From: Clostridia bacterium
Lineage (GTDB): Bacteria > Bacillota > Clostridia > Christensenellales > Aristaeellaceae
NCBI GenBank assembly: GCA_030526935.1
Contig: JAUNBY010000062.1
Coordinates: 1-11,615, forward strand
DNA: 11,615 nt
Direction: 5' to 3'
The notes below the pieces were generated by a model. It had not been told where the DNA came from. It worked only from the letters and a program-made list of their open reading frames with translations, and did not search any database. Every line of letters starts with the position of its first letter. The first letter of the stretch is position 1. A program made the translations under genes and the position numbers. Positions 1 to 6,631 of this stretch are shown one piece after another.

Positions 1-104
1 GACATCCTGTTATTTAATGAAGTTGATCTAAATCACGACATATGCCGTGGCGTGGAGGGTAATGGGCTTTTATCTACTTAACATATACTTTAATTAAGAA
101 TGCA

Positions 105-2558
105 TCATTGCTCCGTTGCGCTGTTTGCGGCTACGCGTCCGGAAACGAGTATTTCCGTTACCGCGTTGCCTCCAAGTCGGTTTCCGGCAAAGAAGCCTGA
201 GGTGACTTCACCCGCGGCATACAGCCCTTTTATGGCTTCACCCTGGGTATCGAGCACTTTGCGGTCAATGTCCACGACGATTCCGCCCATGGTGTGGTGG
301 GTCGAGGGCGCTAGGTATCTAACGCACAGCCACTCTATGCGGTAGGAATCGACTATGTAATTGCCGTTCTCATCGACGTCGCAGGTTCCGATGGTACCCC
401 TGTAGGCGTTCTTTGATGGAACGGGCGCTTCGTCGGTCGCTCCGATGACAAACATGTCGTAGTCGGTGATCGTCTTTTCGAGAGTGTCTGCGTCGATGCC
501 CAACAGTTCCGCCGCGCCTTCAAGGGTTCTGATATACCTGCGCCCTTCGACGTCATCGCTGCCGGCGCTGCTGTCGCCGTTGCTCAGTTCGATATATACG
601 CCGTCCTCCGTGCCATAGTCGTAAGCGCCCTGTGAAAGCACGTCCCGCTCTGCCGATTCGTCGACGTAGCGCTTGCCCGCGTTTTCGTGTCCGGCGGGAG
701 AAATGTATATGACATTCTCGCCCGAGCCTCCCGCGAGGTCGCCGTTATCTACCCATCCCAGAGGCATCAGCTGCGTCCAGCCGGTTCCGGCTATATCCGC
801 CCCGACCTCCTGCGCCATGATTATTCCGTCGCCCATGGCGCTATTGCGGTTGGTGGTCTCGATATTGGCGGAAAGGTCTTCGTCATTCCAGTATTCGTTC
901 GTCTCAAGCACCATATCGATGTTTGCGCCGTAGCCGCCCGTAGCTATTATGACGCCCTTCGCGGCGGTTATCTCAAGCTGCGTGCCGTCGTACATCACGG
1001 CGTTTACGCCGGTCACGGCGCCGGTTTCGTCCACTATCAAGCCGGTCGCGGTGGTACGCGTCATTATTCGGTTTTTTTCGTTTGCCTTGAGAAGAGTGCT
1101 TTCGGGGGCTTTGAAATACGCGCCCCAATTGCGGTTGTATGTCTCGCCGTCAACTGTCGCTCCGCTTACGGAGTTGATGCGCTGCCACAGGCATCCAATA
1201 AGCGTTGCCGTGCTGCGCGAGAAGTTGAAGTTCACGCCCTGCTGCTGAAGCCACGGCTTGAGATCGTAGGCCTCCTCGCACATCTGCTTGACCAGTTCGT
1301 AATCGGAGTATATCCACTTAGTCTTATCGTTGCTGAGGCGCAGCCCTCCATAGTAGGTTTGGAATATATGAAGCTCCACGGTCGAGAACACGGTAAGATC
1401 CGTCTCCAATTCTCCCGCCGCCAGATGCGCGTTCGCATATTCCATGTAAGCGGCGATCTGCCCCTTGAGGGTTTGAAGAGTCTGCAGGTATTCCGCGTGG
1501 ACGCCGCGATTCGGCAGGTCGTAATCGTCTACGGTCTTTATCGCCTCGGGATCCTCCACATGTCCGTCAAACGGCTCTTCCGACCAGTTGAGTATGGTGT
1601 TGAGCGTAGCAATCCTCCCGGCGTCGCTCTTTGACTTGATGACATCAATCCCCTCAAGCTGCGAATACGCCTGAGTAGCCTCGGGGTTCTCCGGATCAAA
1701 TACGTATTCGGGCACTACCGCCTGGAACGAACCGCCCGAAACGAGCGTGTTTCCGCCCATTTCCGCGTTCTTTTCGATTACAAGCACCGTAGATCCGTTT
1801 TGCGCCGCCTGTGCCGCCGCCGCCATACCCGCGCCGCCCGCGCCGATTATCACAACGTCGTATGTGTCTACAATCTTCTCCTGCGGGGTGTAGGCAAAAG
1901 GTACGGCTCCGGCTTGAATAGCGGATATATCGCACCCCGCCTGTTGCGCCGCGTCGTTGACCGCTTCCAATATGGCTCTGCTCGTAAACGTGGCGCCGCT
2001 TATGACGTCAACTCCCGTCGATGTGAACGCCATAATATCATCGAAAATGATATAGGCGCTTGTTCCAACGTGATCGGTTTCGCTGGAATTCACGACCTCT
2101 ATTGCGGTGATCGCATCCTCTGTAAAGGTTACGGACAGTTCGATATCGCCGTTGTATCCGTCGCCCGTGCCGGTATATGTACCGGGGATAAAGCTTATGG
2201 CGCTTTGCGACGAAGTTCCACTGGCCTGTGAAAGCGCCTGCGATGCCGCTTCAATAATCGCCGCGCTTGTGATCGACGCGCCCGAAACGCCGTCCACATC
2301 GATGCCGTTAGCCGCGACTATCGCGGCGGGAAGCTGCTCTATAGCCATGCTTCCTATGCCGGTGGTTTCAGAGTCTCCTACCGCTTCTACCGAAATTATT
2401 GATCCGTCGTCAACCGTAACGGTAACGTCGACCATTCCGCCAAATCCATACGCGCTCGCGCTGTATTCTCCCGGCGTATAAATGCCCTGCGCGAACGCAG
2501 CCTGTGTCATACCAATCAACATACACAGGCAAACCAGTACCCCAATCGCTCTTTTCAA
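105..2558 (-). CDS. Secreted flavoprotein reductase, two FMN-binding domains plus FAD fumarate/urocanate-reductase-type domain
   Basis: Likely an extracytoplasmic reductase that passes electrons through covalently bound FMN to FAD and onto an unsaturated organic acceptor. With the TTG start at 2558 it has 817 residues. Residues 1-23 form a signal peptide ending AFA. Two FMN_bind-type domains follow (about 25-112 and 123-210), with flavinylation motifs SGAS (92-95) and SGAT (187-190). A FAD-binding Rossmann start (GAGGAG, 239-244) opens the FAD_binding_2 domain. Conserved active-site features are RD in AERDVLS (R638, the expected proton-donor arginine), HHTMGG (754-759) and NRLGGNA (793-799). 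The usual HPT motif reads MPL (QLMPLG, 596-601), so fumarate is doubtful as substrate. A TTG 21 bases upstream (2579) also opens the frame, but the Shine-Dalgarno lies inside that extension. No lipobox, sortase signal or C-terminal anchor is seen, and no ApbE-type flavin transferase lies in the window. No convincing terminator is visible in bases 1-104. Family assignment is sure; the substrate is unknown. Confidence 0.9.
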   Translation of the reverse strand: MKRAIGVLVCLCMLIGMTQAAFAQGIYTPGEYSASAYGFGGMVDVTVTVDDGSIISVEAVGDSETTGIGSMAIEQLPAAIVAANGIDVDGVSGASITSAAIIEAASQALSQASGTSSQSAISFIPGTYTGTGDGYNGDIELSVTFTEDAITAIEVVNSSETDHVGTSAYIIFDDIMAFTSTGVDVISGATFTSRAILEAVNDAAQQAGCDISAIQAGAVPFAYTPQEKIVDTYDVVIIGAGGAGMAAAAQAAQNGSTVLVIEKNAEMGGNTLVSGGSFQAVVPEYVFDPENPEATQAYSQLEGIDVIKSKSDAGRIATLNTILNWSEEPFDGHVEDPEAIKTVDDYDLPNRGVHAEYLQTLQTLKGQIAAYMEYANAHLAAGELETDLTVFSTVELHIFQTYYGGLRLSNDKTKWIYSDYELVKQMCEEAYDLKPWLQQQGVNFNFSRSTATLIGCLWQRINSVSGATVDGETYNRNWGAYFKAPESTLLKANEKNRIMTRTTATGLIVDETGAVTGVNAVMYDGTQLEITAAKGVIIATGGYGANIDMVLETNEYWNDEDLSANIETTNRNSAMGDGIIMAQEVGADIAGTGWTQLMPLGWVDNGDLAGGSGENVIYISPAGHENAGKRYVDESAERDVLSQGAYDYGTEDGVYIELSNGDSSAGSDDVEGRRYIRTLEGAAELLGIDADTLEKTITDYDMFVIGATDEAPVPSKNAYRGTIGTCDVDENGNYIVDSYRIEWLCVRYLAPSTHHTMGGIVVDIDRKVLDTQGEAIKGLYAAGEVTSGFFAGNRLGGNAVTEILVSGRVAANSATEQ

Positions 2559-2565
2559 AATCCGT

Positions 2566-2573
2566 TCCTCCCT
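2566..2573 (-). promoter_or_regulatory. Ribosome binding site deciding the TTG start of the reductase
   Basis: Read on the minus strand, AGGGAGGA lies here, with its GGAGG core 8 bases before the TTG at 2558-2556. The upstream TTG at 2579 precedes this site and would translate through it. The shorter start also begins the protein directly with a normal signal peptide (Lys-Arg, then a hydrophobic stretch). Confidence 0.8.
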
Positions 2574-2611
2574 TGTCAATTTTGGATGAAATATTATGTA
2601 TCCTGTAAATC

Positions 2612-2640
2612 ATTATACTTCTTTAATCAATTTCTGTCAA
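2612..2640 (-). promoter_or_regulatory. Consensus sigma-A-type promoter of the reductase gene
   Basis: On the minus strand the -35 is TTGACA (plus-strand TGTCAA, 2635-2640) and the -10 is TATAAT (plus-strand ATTATA, 2612-2617), separated by exactly 17 bases. Both hexamers match the consensus perfectly. The start of transcription should fall near 2605, giving a leader of about 47 bases before the TTG start. Such a strong core promoter suggests control by a repressor or simply high constitutive expression. Confidence 0.8.
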
Positions 2641-2745
2641 CGCATAAATCGCTTTAATTGCGCATTACCGATGAAATTGTAGAATAATTTTTATAAAAAC
2701 CATTTATATTATTTTTATATCTAGTATTTGTTTATTTTCTGTCAA
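2631..2745. repeat. 10-base direct repeat TTTCTGTCAA, two copies
   Basis: Copies lie at 2631-2640 and 2736-2745 in the same orientation. The first contains the complement of the reductase -35 hexamer. The second would place another TTGACA on the minus strand, but the -10 found 16-17 bases from it is poor (TAGATA or AGATAT), so it may be a weak distal promoter or an activator site. Spacing of 105 bases is close to ten helical turns. Confidence 0.5.
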
Positions 2746-2890
2746 TCATTTCTCGAGCCCTTCACACAATACAGTGTTATATACAGATCAGATGCGAGTA
2801 TCTATTGAATCGGAATAATCGCTCGGACAGCATCGTAAGGTTTCGCCCTTGATCGGCAATGGTCGTCTTTTGATTCTCCTAAAAATGGCG

Positions 2891-2906
2891 TTTAATGCTT
2901 TAATGC
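2891..2906. repeat. Tandem 8-base repeat TTTAATGC
   Basis: Two abutting copies (2891-2898, 2899-2906) sit upstream of the ABC operon -35 at 2934. The position fits an activator site for a regulator that binds direct repeats, but chance occurrence in AT-rich DNA cannot be excluded. Confidence 0.3.
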
Positions 2907-2933
2907 TGCCGCCCTGATATACTCGTATTAAAC

Positions 2934-2962
2934 TTGACTGATAATTATAATTATGATATAAT
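2934..2962 (+). promoter_or_regulatory. Extended -10 sigma-A-type promoter of the ABC operon with internal palindrome
   Basis: The -35 is TTGACT (2934-2939, one mismatch) and the -10 is TATAAT (2957-2962), 17 bases apart, with a TG (2954-2955) one base before the -10. Transcription should start near 2969, leaving a leader of about 25 bases. This rules out a translation start at the ATG at 2934. The spacer contains a perfect 14-base palindrome ATAATTATAATTAT (2941-2954). Bases 2939-2953 match the Fur-type 7-1-7 box TGATAAT-N-ATTATCA at 12 of 14 positions, so a repressor site is plausible. Confidence 0.8.
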
Positions 2963-2980
2963 GCTACTGTTAATAAAAAA

Positions 2981-2986
2981 GGGAGG
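2981..2986 (+). promoter_or_regulatory. Ribosome binding site selecting the GTG start of the ABC ATPase
   Basis: GGGAGG ends 7 bases before the GTG at 2994 but only 1 base before the in-frame ATG at 2988. The spacing favours GTG 2994. Confidence 0.7.
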
Positions 2987-2993
2987 CATGTCT

Positions 2994-4499
2994 GTGGAGA
3001 ACGTTGGCGGGGAGGTCTTTCTGCGTCTGGAAAACGTGTCCAAAACTTTTCCCGGCGTTAACGCCCTTACGGACGTCAGCTTTGACGTAAGAAAGGGCGA
3101 GATACACGCGCTCATCGGCGAAAACGGCGCCGGAAAATCGACGCTGATAAAGGTGCTGGCGGGCGTATACCAGCCGGACAGCGGCGCGGGCATCTATATT
3201 GAAGGCAAGAAAATAGAAAATCTCACGGCGCTCGAGGCGATGCGGCAGGGAATAATCGTCATATATCAGGACTTTTCGCTGTTTCCCACTCTTACCGTAA
3301 AGGAAAACATCGCCTTTTCCGAGCAGATCGATCAGCGCAAAAAGCTCGTCGATTGGAAGGCGATGGAGAAAACAGCCAGGCGCGCGCTGGAAAGCCTGGG
3401 CGTGGATATAAACGTCAACGCCAAGGCGAATACCCTTTCCACCGCCAAGCAGCAACTCGTCGCCATAGCCCGCGCTCTGGTGTACGACGCGAAGCTTCTG
3501 GTCATGGACGAGCCGACCTCCGCGCTCTCAAGCTCTGAGGTTGAGGGACTGTTTAAAATAGTAAGAACGCTTCGCGACCGGGGGATGGCCGTCATATTTA
3601 TAAGCCACAAACTCGACGAGCTGTTCAATATCGCCGACAGGATGACCGTTTTGCGCGACGGCATGCTCATAGGCAGCGCCACGACGGGCGAGATGACGAG
3701 AAAGAAGCTCATATCGATGATGGTCGGTCGCGAGATATCAGACGAGCGCATGACCGCAAAGAATATAGGCGAAACCATACTTGAGGTTAAAAACATCTCC
3801 AAAGCCGGAAACTTCCGCAATATATCCTTTGACGTCAAACGAGGCGAGGTACTGGGAATAACGGGCCTCGTCGGAGCGGGAAGAACCGAAACTGTGAGGG
3901 CGCTTTTCGGCCTCAACGCGCCGGACAGCGGCGAGATATATATGGAGGGGAAGCGGATAAACCCCAAATCCCCCGCCGACGCGGAAAAGCTGGGGATTGC
4001 CTTCGTTCCGGAATCGCGCCAGACAGAGGGGCTTATACTCCAGCAGGACGCCCAAAGCAATATAACCCTCGCCATAATCCGCTCCTTCGCGAACAGGTTT
4101 AACTCGATAAGCTTTAAAAAGCGTCGCGATAAGGCACTGGAGCTTATAAAGAAGCTCAATGTAAAGCCGCCTTATCCTCAGATGCAGGTCAATAAGTTTT
4201 CGGGCGGCAACCAGCAAAAGATCGTGGTAGCCAAGTGGCTTGCGACAAACCCAAAGATTCTTATCGTGGACGAACCTACAAACGGCATAGACGTAGGCGC
4301 AAAGTCCGAGATACACAAACTGCTTCGCGATCTGGCCGATTCCGGGATGGCGGTAATAATGGTGTCGAGTGAAATGCCCGAGATATTCGCCATTTCAGAC
4401 CGCATACTCGTAATGCGGCGCGGGCGGATAACGGGCGAGTTCAACGCCGCCGACGCGACACAGGAAATGCTCATGGAACGCGCCGTTTTAAGCGTTTAG
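2994..4499 (+). CDS. CUT2-family sugar ABC transporter ATPase (RbsA/MglA/LsrA type)
   Basis: Cytoplasmic energy-coupling subunit of an importer for a sugar or sugar-like compound. It has 501 residues from GTG 2994, the usual length for these fused double-ATPase proteins. Domain 1: Walker A GENGAGKST (42-50), Q-loop at about 92, degenerate signature LSTAKQQ (148-154), Walker B ending MDEP (168-174), H-loop His 205. Domain 2: degenerate Walker A GLVGAGRT (291-298, Arg for Lys), intact signature FSGGNQQ (402-408), Walker B ending VDEP (422-428), and Ser in place of the H-loop His. This split, with a catalytic Walker A in one half and a good signature in the other, is typical of CUT2 ATPases. It is the first gene of the operon, and its TAG stop lies inside the Shine-Dalgarno of the next gene, so translation is probably coupled. 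The substrate cannot be read from this subunit. Confidence 0.93.
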   Translation: MENVGGEVFLRLENVSKTFPGVNALTDVSFDVRKGEIHALIGENGAGKSTLIKVLAGVYQPDSGAGIYIEGKKIENLTALEAMRQGIIVIYQDFSLFPTLTVKENIAFSEQIDQRKKLVDWKAMEKTARRALESLGVDINVNAKANTLSTAKQQLVAIARALVYDAKLLVMDEPTSALSSSEVEGLFKIVRTLRDRGMAVIFISHKLDELFNIADRMTVLRDGMLIGSATTGEMTRKKLISMMVGREISDERMTAKNIGETILEVKNISKAGNFRNISFDVKRGEVLGITGLVGAGRTETVRALFGLNAPDSGEIYMEGKRINPKSPADAEKLGIAFVPESRQTEGLILQQDAQSNITLAIIRSFANRFNSISFKKRRDKALELIKKLNVKPPYPQMQVNKFSGGNQQKIVVAKWLATNPKILIVDEPTNGIDVGAKSEIHKLLRDLADSGMAVIMVSSEMPEIFAISDRILVMRRGRITGEFNAADATQEMLMERAVLSV

Positions 4500-4503
4500 G
4501 AGG
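4498..4503 (+). promoter_or_regulatory. Ribosome binding site selecting the TTG start of the first permease
   Basis: AGGAGG overlaps the ATPase stop codon (TAG at 4497-4499). The TTG at 4512 follows with 8 bases of spacing. The in-frame GTG at 4503 overlaps the site itself and is therefore unlikely. Confidence 0.75.
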
Positions 4504-4511
4504 TGGATGAA

Positions 4512-5552
4512 TTGTCTGAAAAACTAAAGCGGGCTCTCGCTCAGAAGGAAGTATCGACGGGCGTCATGCTCATAGCTGTCATGGCGATAAGCTGGGCGTT
4601 TAACCACACGTTTTTGTCATTTGAAAATATAATGGACGTCATAAAGTCCAACGCGGTTCTCGGCTGCTGCGCGCTGGGTATGTTGCTTGTTATAATCACG
4701 GGCGGCATAGACGTATCGATAGGCGGGCAATTGGCGCTGGTAACGGTTTTGACCGGACAGCTCATGAACCGCACGGGTTTTGACAACCTGCTTTTCATCT
4801 ACCTTCTGGGTATCGCCATAGGCGGCGTGATAGGCGCGCTCAACGGACTTATGGTCTCGCGGTTGGGCCTTCCGCCGATTATAGCGACGCTTGGCATGAA
4901 TTCGGTCATAAACGGGTTTCTCAAATATTATACGAACGGCGCCTGGATAAACCAGCTTCCGCAAAAAATCATCGACTTTGGAATGGTAAAGATATTCTCG
5001 ATTCAGAACGCTCAAGGCTCTGACATCGGCGTACCTGTGCAGTTTTTGCTATTTCTGCTGGCTATGATCGTCACCTGGTTTTTGATAAAGCGCACAATGC
5101 TCGGCAGAAGCATTATGGCAATGGGTTCAAGCCCCGTTTCCGCGCAGCGCGTGGGTCTTAACATCAAAAGGCTTCGCACCTTCGCTTACGCCTATTCCGG
5201 GATGATGGCGGGATTCGCCGCGATAACCTACACCTCGATCATGAAATCCGTCGACCCCAACGCCTTCATAGGCTATGAGATGGACGTAATCGGCGCGGTC
5301 GTACTGGGCGGAGCGCTCCTGTCGGGCGGCTCGGGTTCTGTCCTTGGAACGTTCCTGGGCGTCATGCTTTTCGCGTTTATATCAAACGGACTTACTCTGG
5401 CCAGAATATCGACCTACTGGCAGTCGATAATCGTCGGCATGATAATACTCATAGCGGTCAGCTTCGACATGATAAAGCTTCACCGCGAGGAGCGCCGCCA
5501 GACCAGGGTAGATATTGACTATTCTCAGGAAGGAAAGGGGGCGCGGGTATGA
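4512..5552 (+). CDS. CUT2-family ABC transporter permease, first (RbsC/RhaP/LsrC type)
   Basis: Membrane subunit of the sugar-type importer, 346 residues from TTG 4512. It is strongly hydrophobic, with about eight to ten membrane segments, including roughly 18-32, 49-66, 94-112, 177-193 and 306-318. Family landmarks are GGIDVSIGG (64-72), the LGLPPIIATLG stretch (about 118-128) and the glycine-rich GGSGS loop (272-276) in the BPD_transp_2 fold. The C-terminus is charged and cytoplasmic-looking. Its start sits 12 bases after the ATPase stop, and its own TGA overlaps the next ATG (ATGA at 5549-5552), so the three membrane-complex genes are translationally linked. Two different permeases point to a heterodimeric pore, as in the Lsr and Rha systems, rather than the single permease of ribose systems. 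Confidence 0.9.
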   Translation: MSEKLKRALAQKEVSTGVMLIAVMAISWAFNHTFLSFENIMDVIKSNAVLGCCALGMLLVIITGGIDVSIGGQLALVTVLTGQLMNRTGFDNLLFIYLLGIAIGGVIGALNGLMVSRLGLPPIIATLGMNSVINGFLKYYTNGAWINQLPQKIIDFGMVKIFSIQNAQGSDIGVPVQFLLFLLAMIVTWFLIKRTMLGRSIMAMGSSPVSAQRVGLNIKRLRTFAYAYSGMMAGFAAITYTSIMKSVDPNAFIGYEMDVIGAVVLGGALLSGGSGSVLGTFLGVMLFAFISNGLTLARISTYWQSIIVGMIILIAVSFDMIKLHREERRQTRVDIDYSQEGKGARV

Positions 5553-6538
5553 GGGAGCACTTTAGCCGCAACAAGCGCCAGTATTTCCTGCTCGCGTTTT
5601 TGCTGGTGCTTATAGCGATTATGTCCGCGCTCGCGCCGGGAACGTTTTTGACGGTCAGAAACTTCAAGAACATGGGCTTTCAAATGGCCGAGTTCGGAAT
5701 ATTGGCGATAGGCATGAGCGTCGTCATAATGACGGGCGGAATAAACCTGTCGCTGGTCAACTCCGCCATGCTCGCCGCGATCGTGGGGGCGTTCACCATG
5801 AGAGCCATGAACGGCCTCGGAACCATACCCGACGCCATTATAGTGATAACGGGCATCATAGTGGTGTTGGCAATATCGGTCGCCTGCGGCCTCATAAACG
5901 GGTTTTTCGTGGCGGCGGTGGGAGTCGTGCCGCTGTTGGTCACGCTGGGAACGCAGACGGTGTTCGACGGCATATCCCTCAACATAACGAGGGGATCGGG
6001 CATATCTGGCTTTCCCAGGGTATTTCAGCGCATTGGAGCGGGAACGCTGGGAGACGTGCCATATACCATAATCATATACCTGGTCGTGATACTGGCTGCG
6101 TGGTATCTGGTCGAGCGCACGCCTTGGGGCGTGAGCGTGTACATGGTGGGCGGCAACGAAAAGGCCACCCGCTTCAGCGGCATAAACACGAAGCGCGTGC
6201 TTATGAAGGTATACGTATTCTCCGCGGTAATGGCGGGCATAGCCGGAATACTGATGACCTCCAGATACAATTCCGCCCGCGCCGACTACGGCTCCAGCTA
6301 CACAATGCAGGCGGTCGCCGCGACGGTTCTGGGCGGAACCGATATAAACGGAGGAAGCGGCCATATACTCGGAACCGTAACCGCCGTGTGTATATTGCAG
6401 GTAATCTCCTCCGGCTTTAACATCATTGGCATCAACAGAAATATCACCGACATTGTAACCGGAATAATACTGGTCGTCGTGCTGTCGATAAACTATTTCA
6501 CATCGCGCGACAAGATCAAGGTCAAGAGGGCGGCCTGA
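5549..6538 (+). CDS. CUT2-family ABC transporter permease, second (RhaQ/LsrD type)
   Basis: Second membrane subunit, 329 residues, starting in a 4-base ATGA overlap with the first permease. An AAGGAAAGGGGG-like purine run lies before the ATG. The protein has many hydrophobic segments, among them about 12-29, 49-62, 96-118, 172-187 and 302-315. Family marks are GGINLS (63-68), the cytoplasmic loop GGNEKATRFSGIN (201-213) that couples to the ATPase in this fold, and GGTDINGGSGHILGT (262-276). It ends in a basic tail. Isoleucine codons are mostly ATA (10 of the first 14 by hand count), unlike the binding protein gene that follows. It most likely pairs with the preceding permease; which is the C-like and which the D-like subunit is inferred from order only. 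Confidence 0.9.
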   Translation: MREHFSRNKRQYFLLAFLLVLIAIMSALAPGTFLTVRNFKNMGFQMAEFGILAIGMSVVIMTGGINLSLVNSAMLAAIVGAFTMRAMNGLGTIPDAIIVITGIIVVLAISVACGLINGFFVAAVGVVPLLVTLGTQTVFDGISLNITRGSGISGFPRVFQRIGAGTLGDVPYTIIIYLVVILAAWYLVERTPWGVSVYMVGGNEKATRFSGINTKRVLMKVYVFSAVMAGIAGILMTSRYNSARADYGSSYTMQAVAATVLGGTDINGGSGHILGTVTAVCILQVISSGFNIIGINRNITDIVTGIILVVVLSINYFTSRDKIKVKRAA

Positions 6539-6546
6539 CGCTGTGT

Positions 6547-6576
6547 CAATCCCCGCCAACTACGCCAATCCCCGCC
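6547..6576. repeat. 11-base direct repeat CAATCCCCGCC, two copies
   Basis: Copies at 6547-6557 and 6566-6576 lie between the second permease and the binding protein gene. The second copy runs into the 5' arm of the hairpin at 6572-6602. The function is unknown; it could be an RNA-binding or processing site in the operon transcript. Confidence 0.6.
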
Positions 6577-6602
6577 CGGGACCGGGCAGATGTACCGGGC
6601 GG
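6572..6602 (+). promoter_or_regulatory. GC-rich intercistronic hairpin with two competing folds before the binding protein gene
   Basis: CCGCCCGG (6572-6579) can pair perfectly with CCGGGCGG (6595-6602), giving an 8-bp all-GC stem with a 15-base loop. A shorter alternative pairs GCCCG (6574-6578) with CGGGC (6583-6587). No U-run follows, so it is not a normal terminator. The binding protein ribosome site begins about 15 bases later. In many ABC operons such structures protect or process mRNA so that the binding protein is made in excess; that role here is inference. Confidence 0.6.
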
Positions 6603-6631
6603 CGATATAAAACAAAAAGGAGCTATATTTT

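Larger units (their letters stand above)
2606..2933. other. Divergent intergenic control region, no gene seen
   Basis: This AT-rich stretch separates the reductase promoter from the ABC promoter. I see no coding region with a ribosome site. It holds the reductase promoter, a 10-base direct repeat TTTCTGTCAA (2631-2640 and 2736-2745, 105 bases apart, the first copy being the reductase -35), and a tandem 8-base repeat TTTAATGC (2891-2906) about 30 bases before the ABC -35. A riboswitch is unlikely here because both mapped promoters point outward from the region. Confidence 0.6.

Noticed and set aside
36..60. Inverted repeat around CATATG (CACG...CGTG) after the reductase stop codon
   Set aside because: It is a short imperfect stem with no T-run following on the minus strand, so not supportable as a terminator.
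687..1634. 315-codon open frame on the plus strand opposite the reductase
   Set aside because: It is fully antisense to a well-supported gene, has no ribosome site, and its translation shows no recognisable domain. It follows from codon bias of the real gene.
2760..2930. Possible riboswitch or small RNA upstream of the ABC operon
   Set aside because: The strong ABC promoter lies downstream at 2934-2962 and the reductase promoter points the other way, so this stretch is probably not in either leader. I find no strong stem or known riboswitch core.
3332..4159. 275-codon open frame on the minus strand opposite the ABC ATPase
   Set aside because: Its composition is Ser-rich shadow sequence, and the opposite strand carries an intact, motif-complete ATPase.
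5525..6559. 344-codon open frame on the minus strand opposite the second permease
   Set aside because: Its translation is rich in Arg, Gly, Tyr and His with no hydrophobic core or motif, and it mirrors the permease codons.
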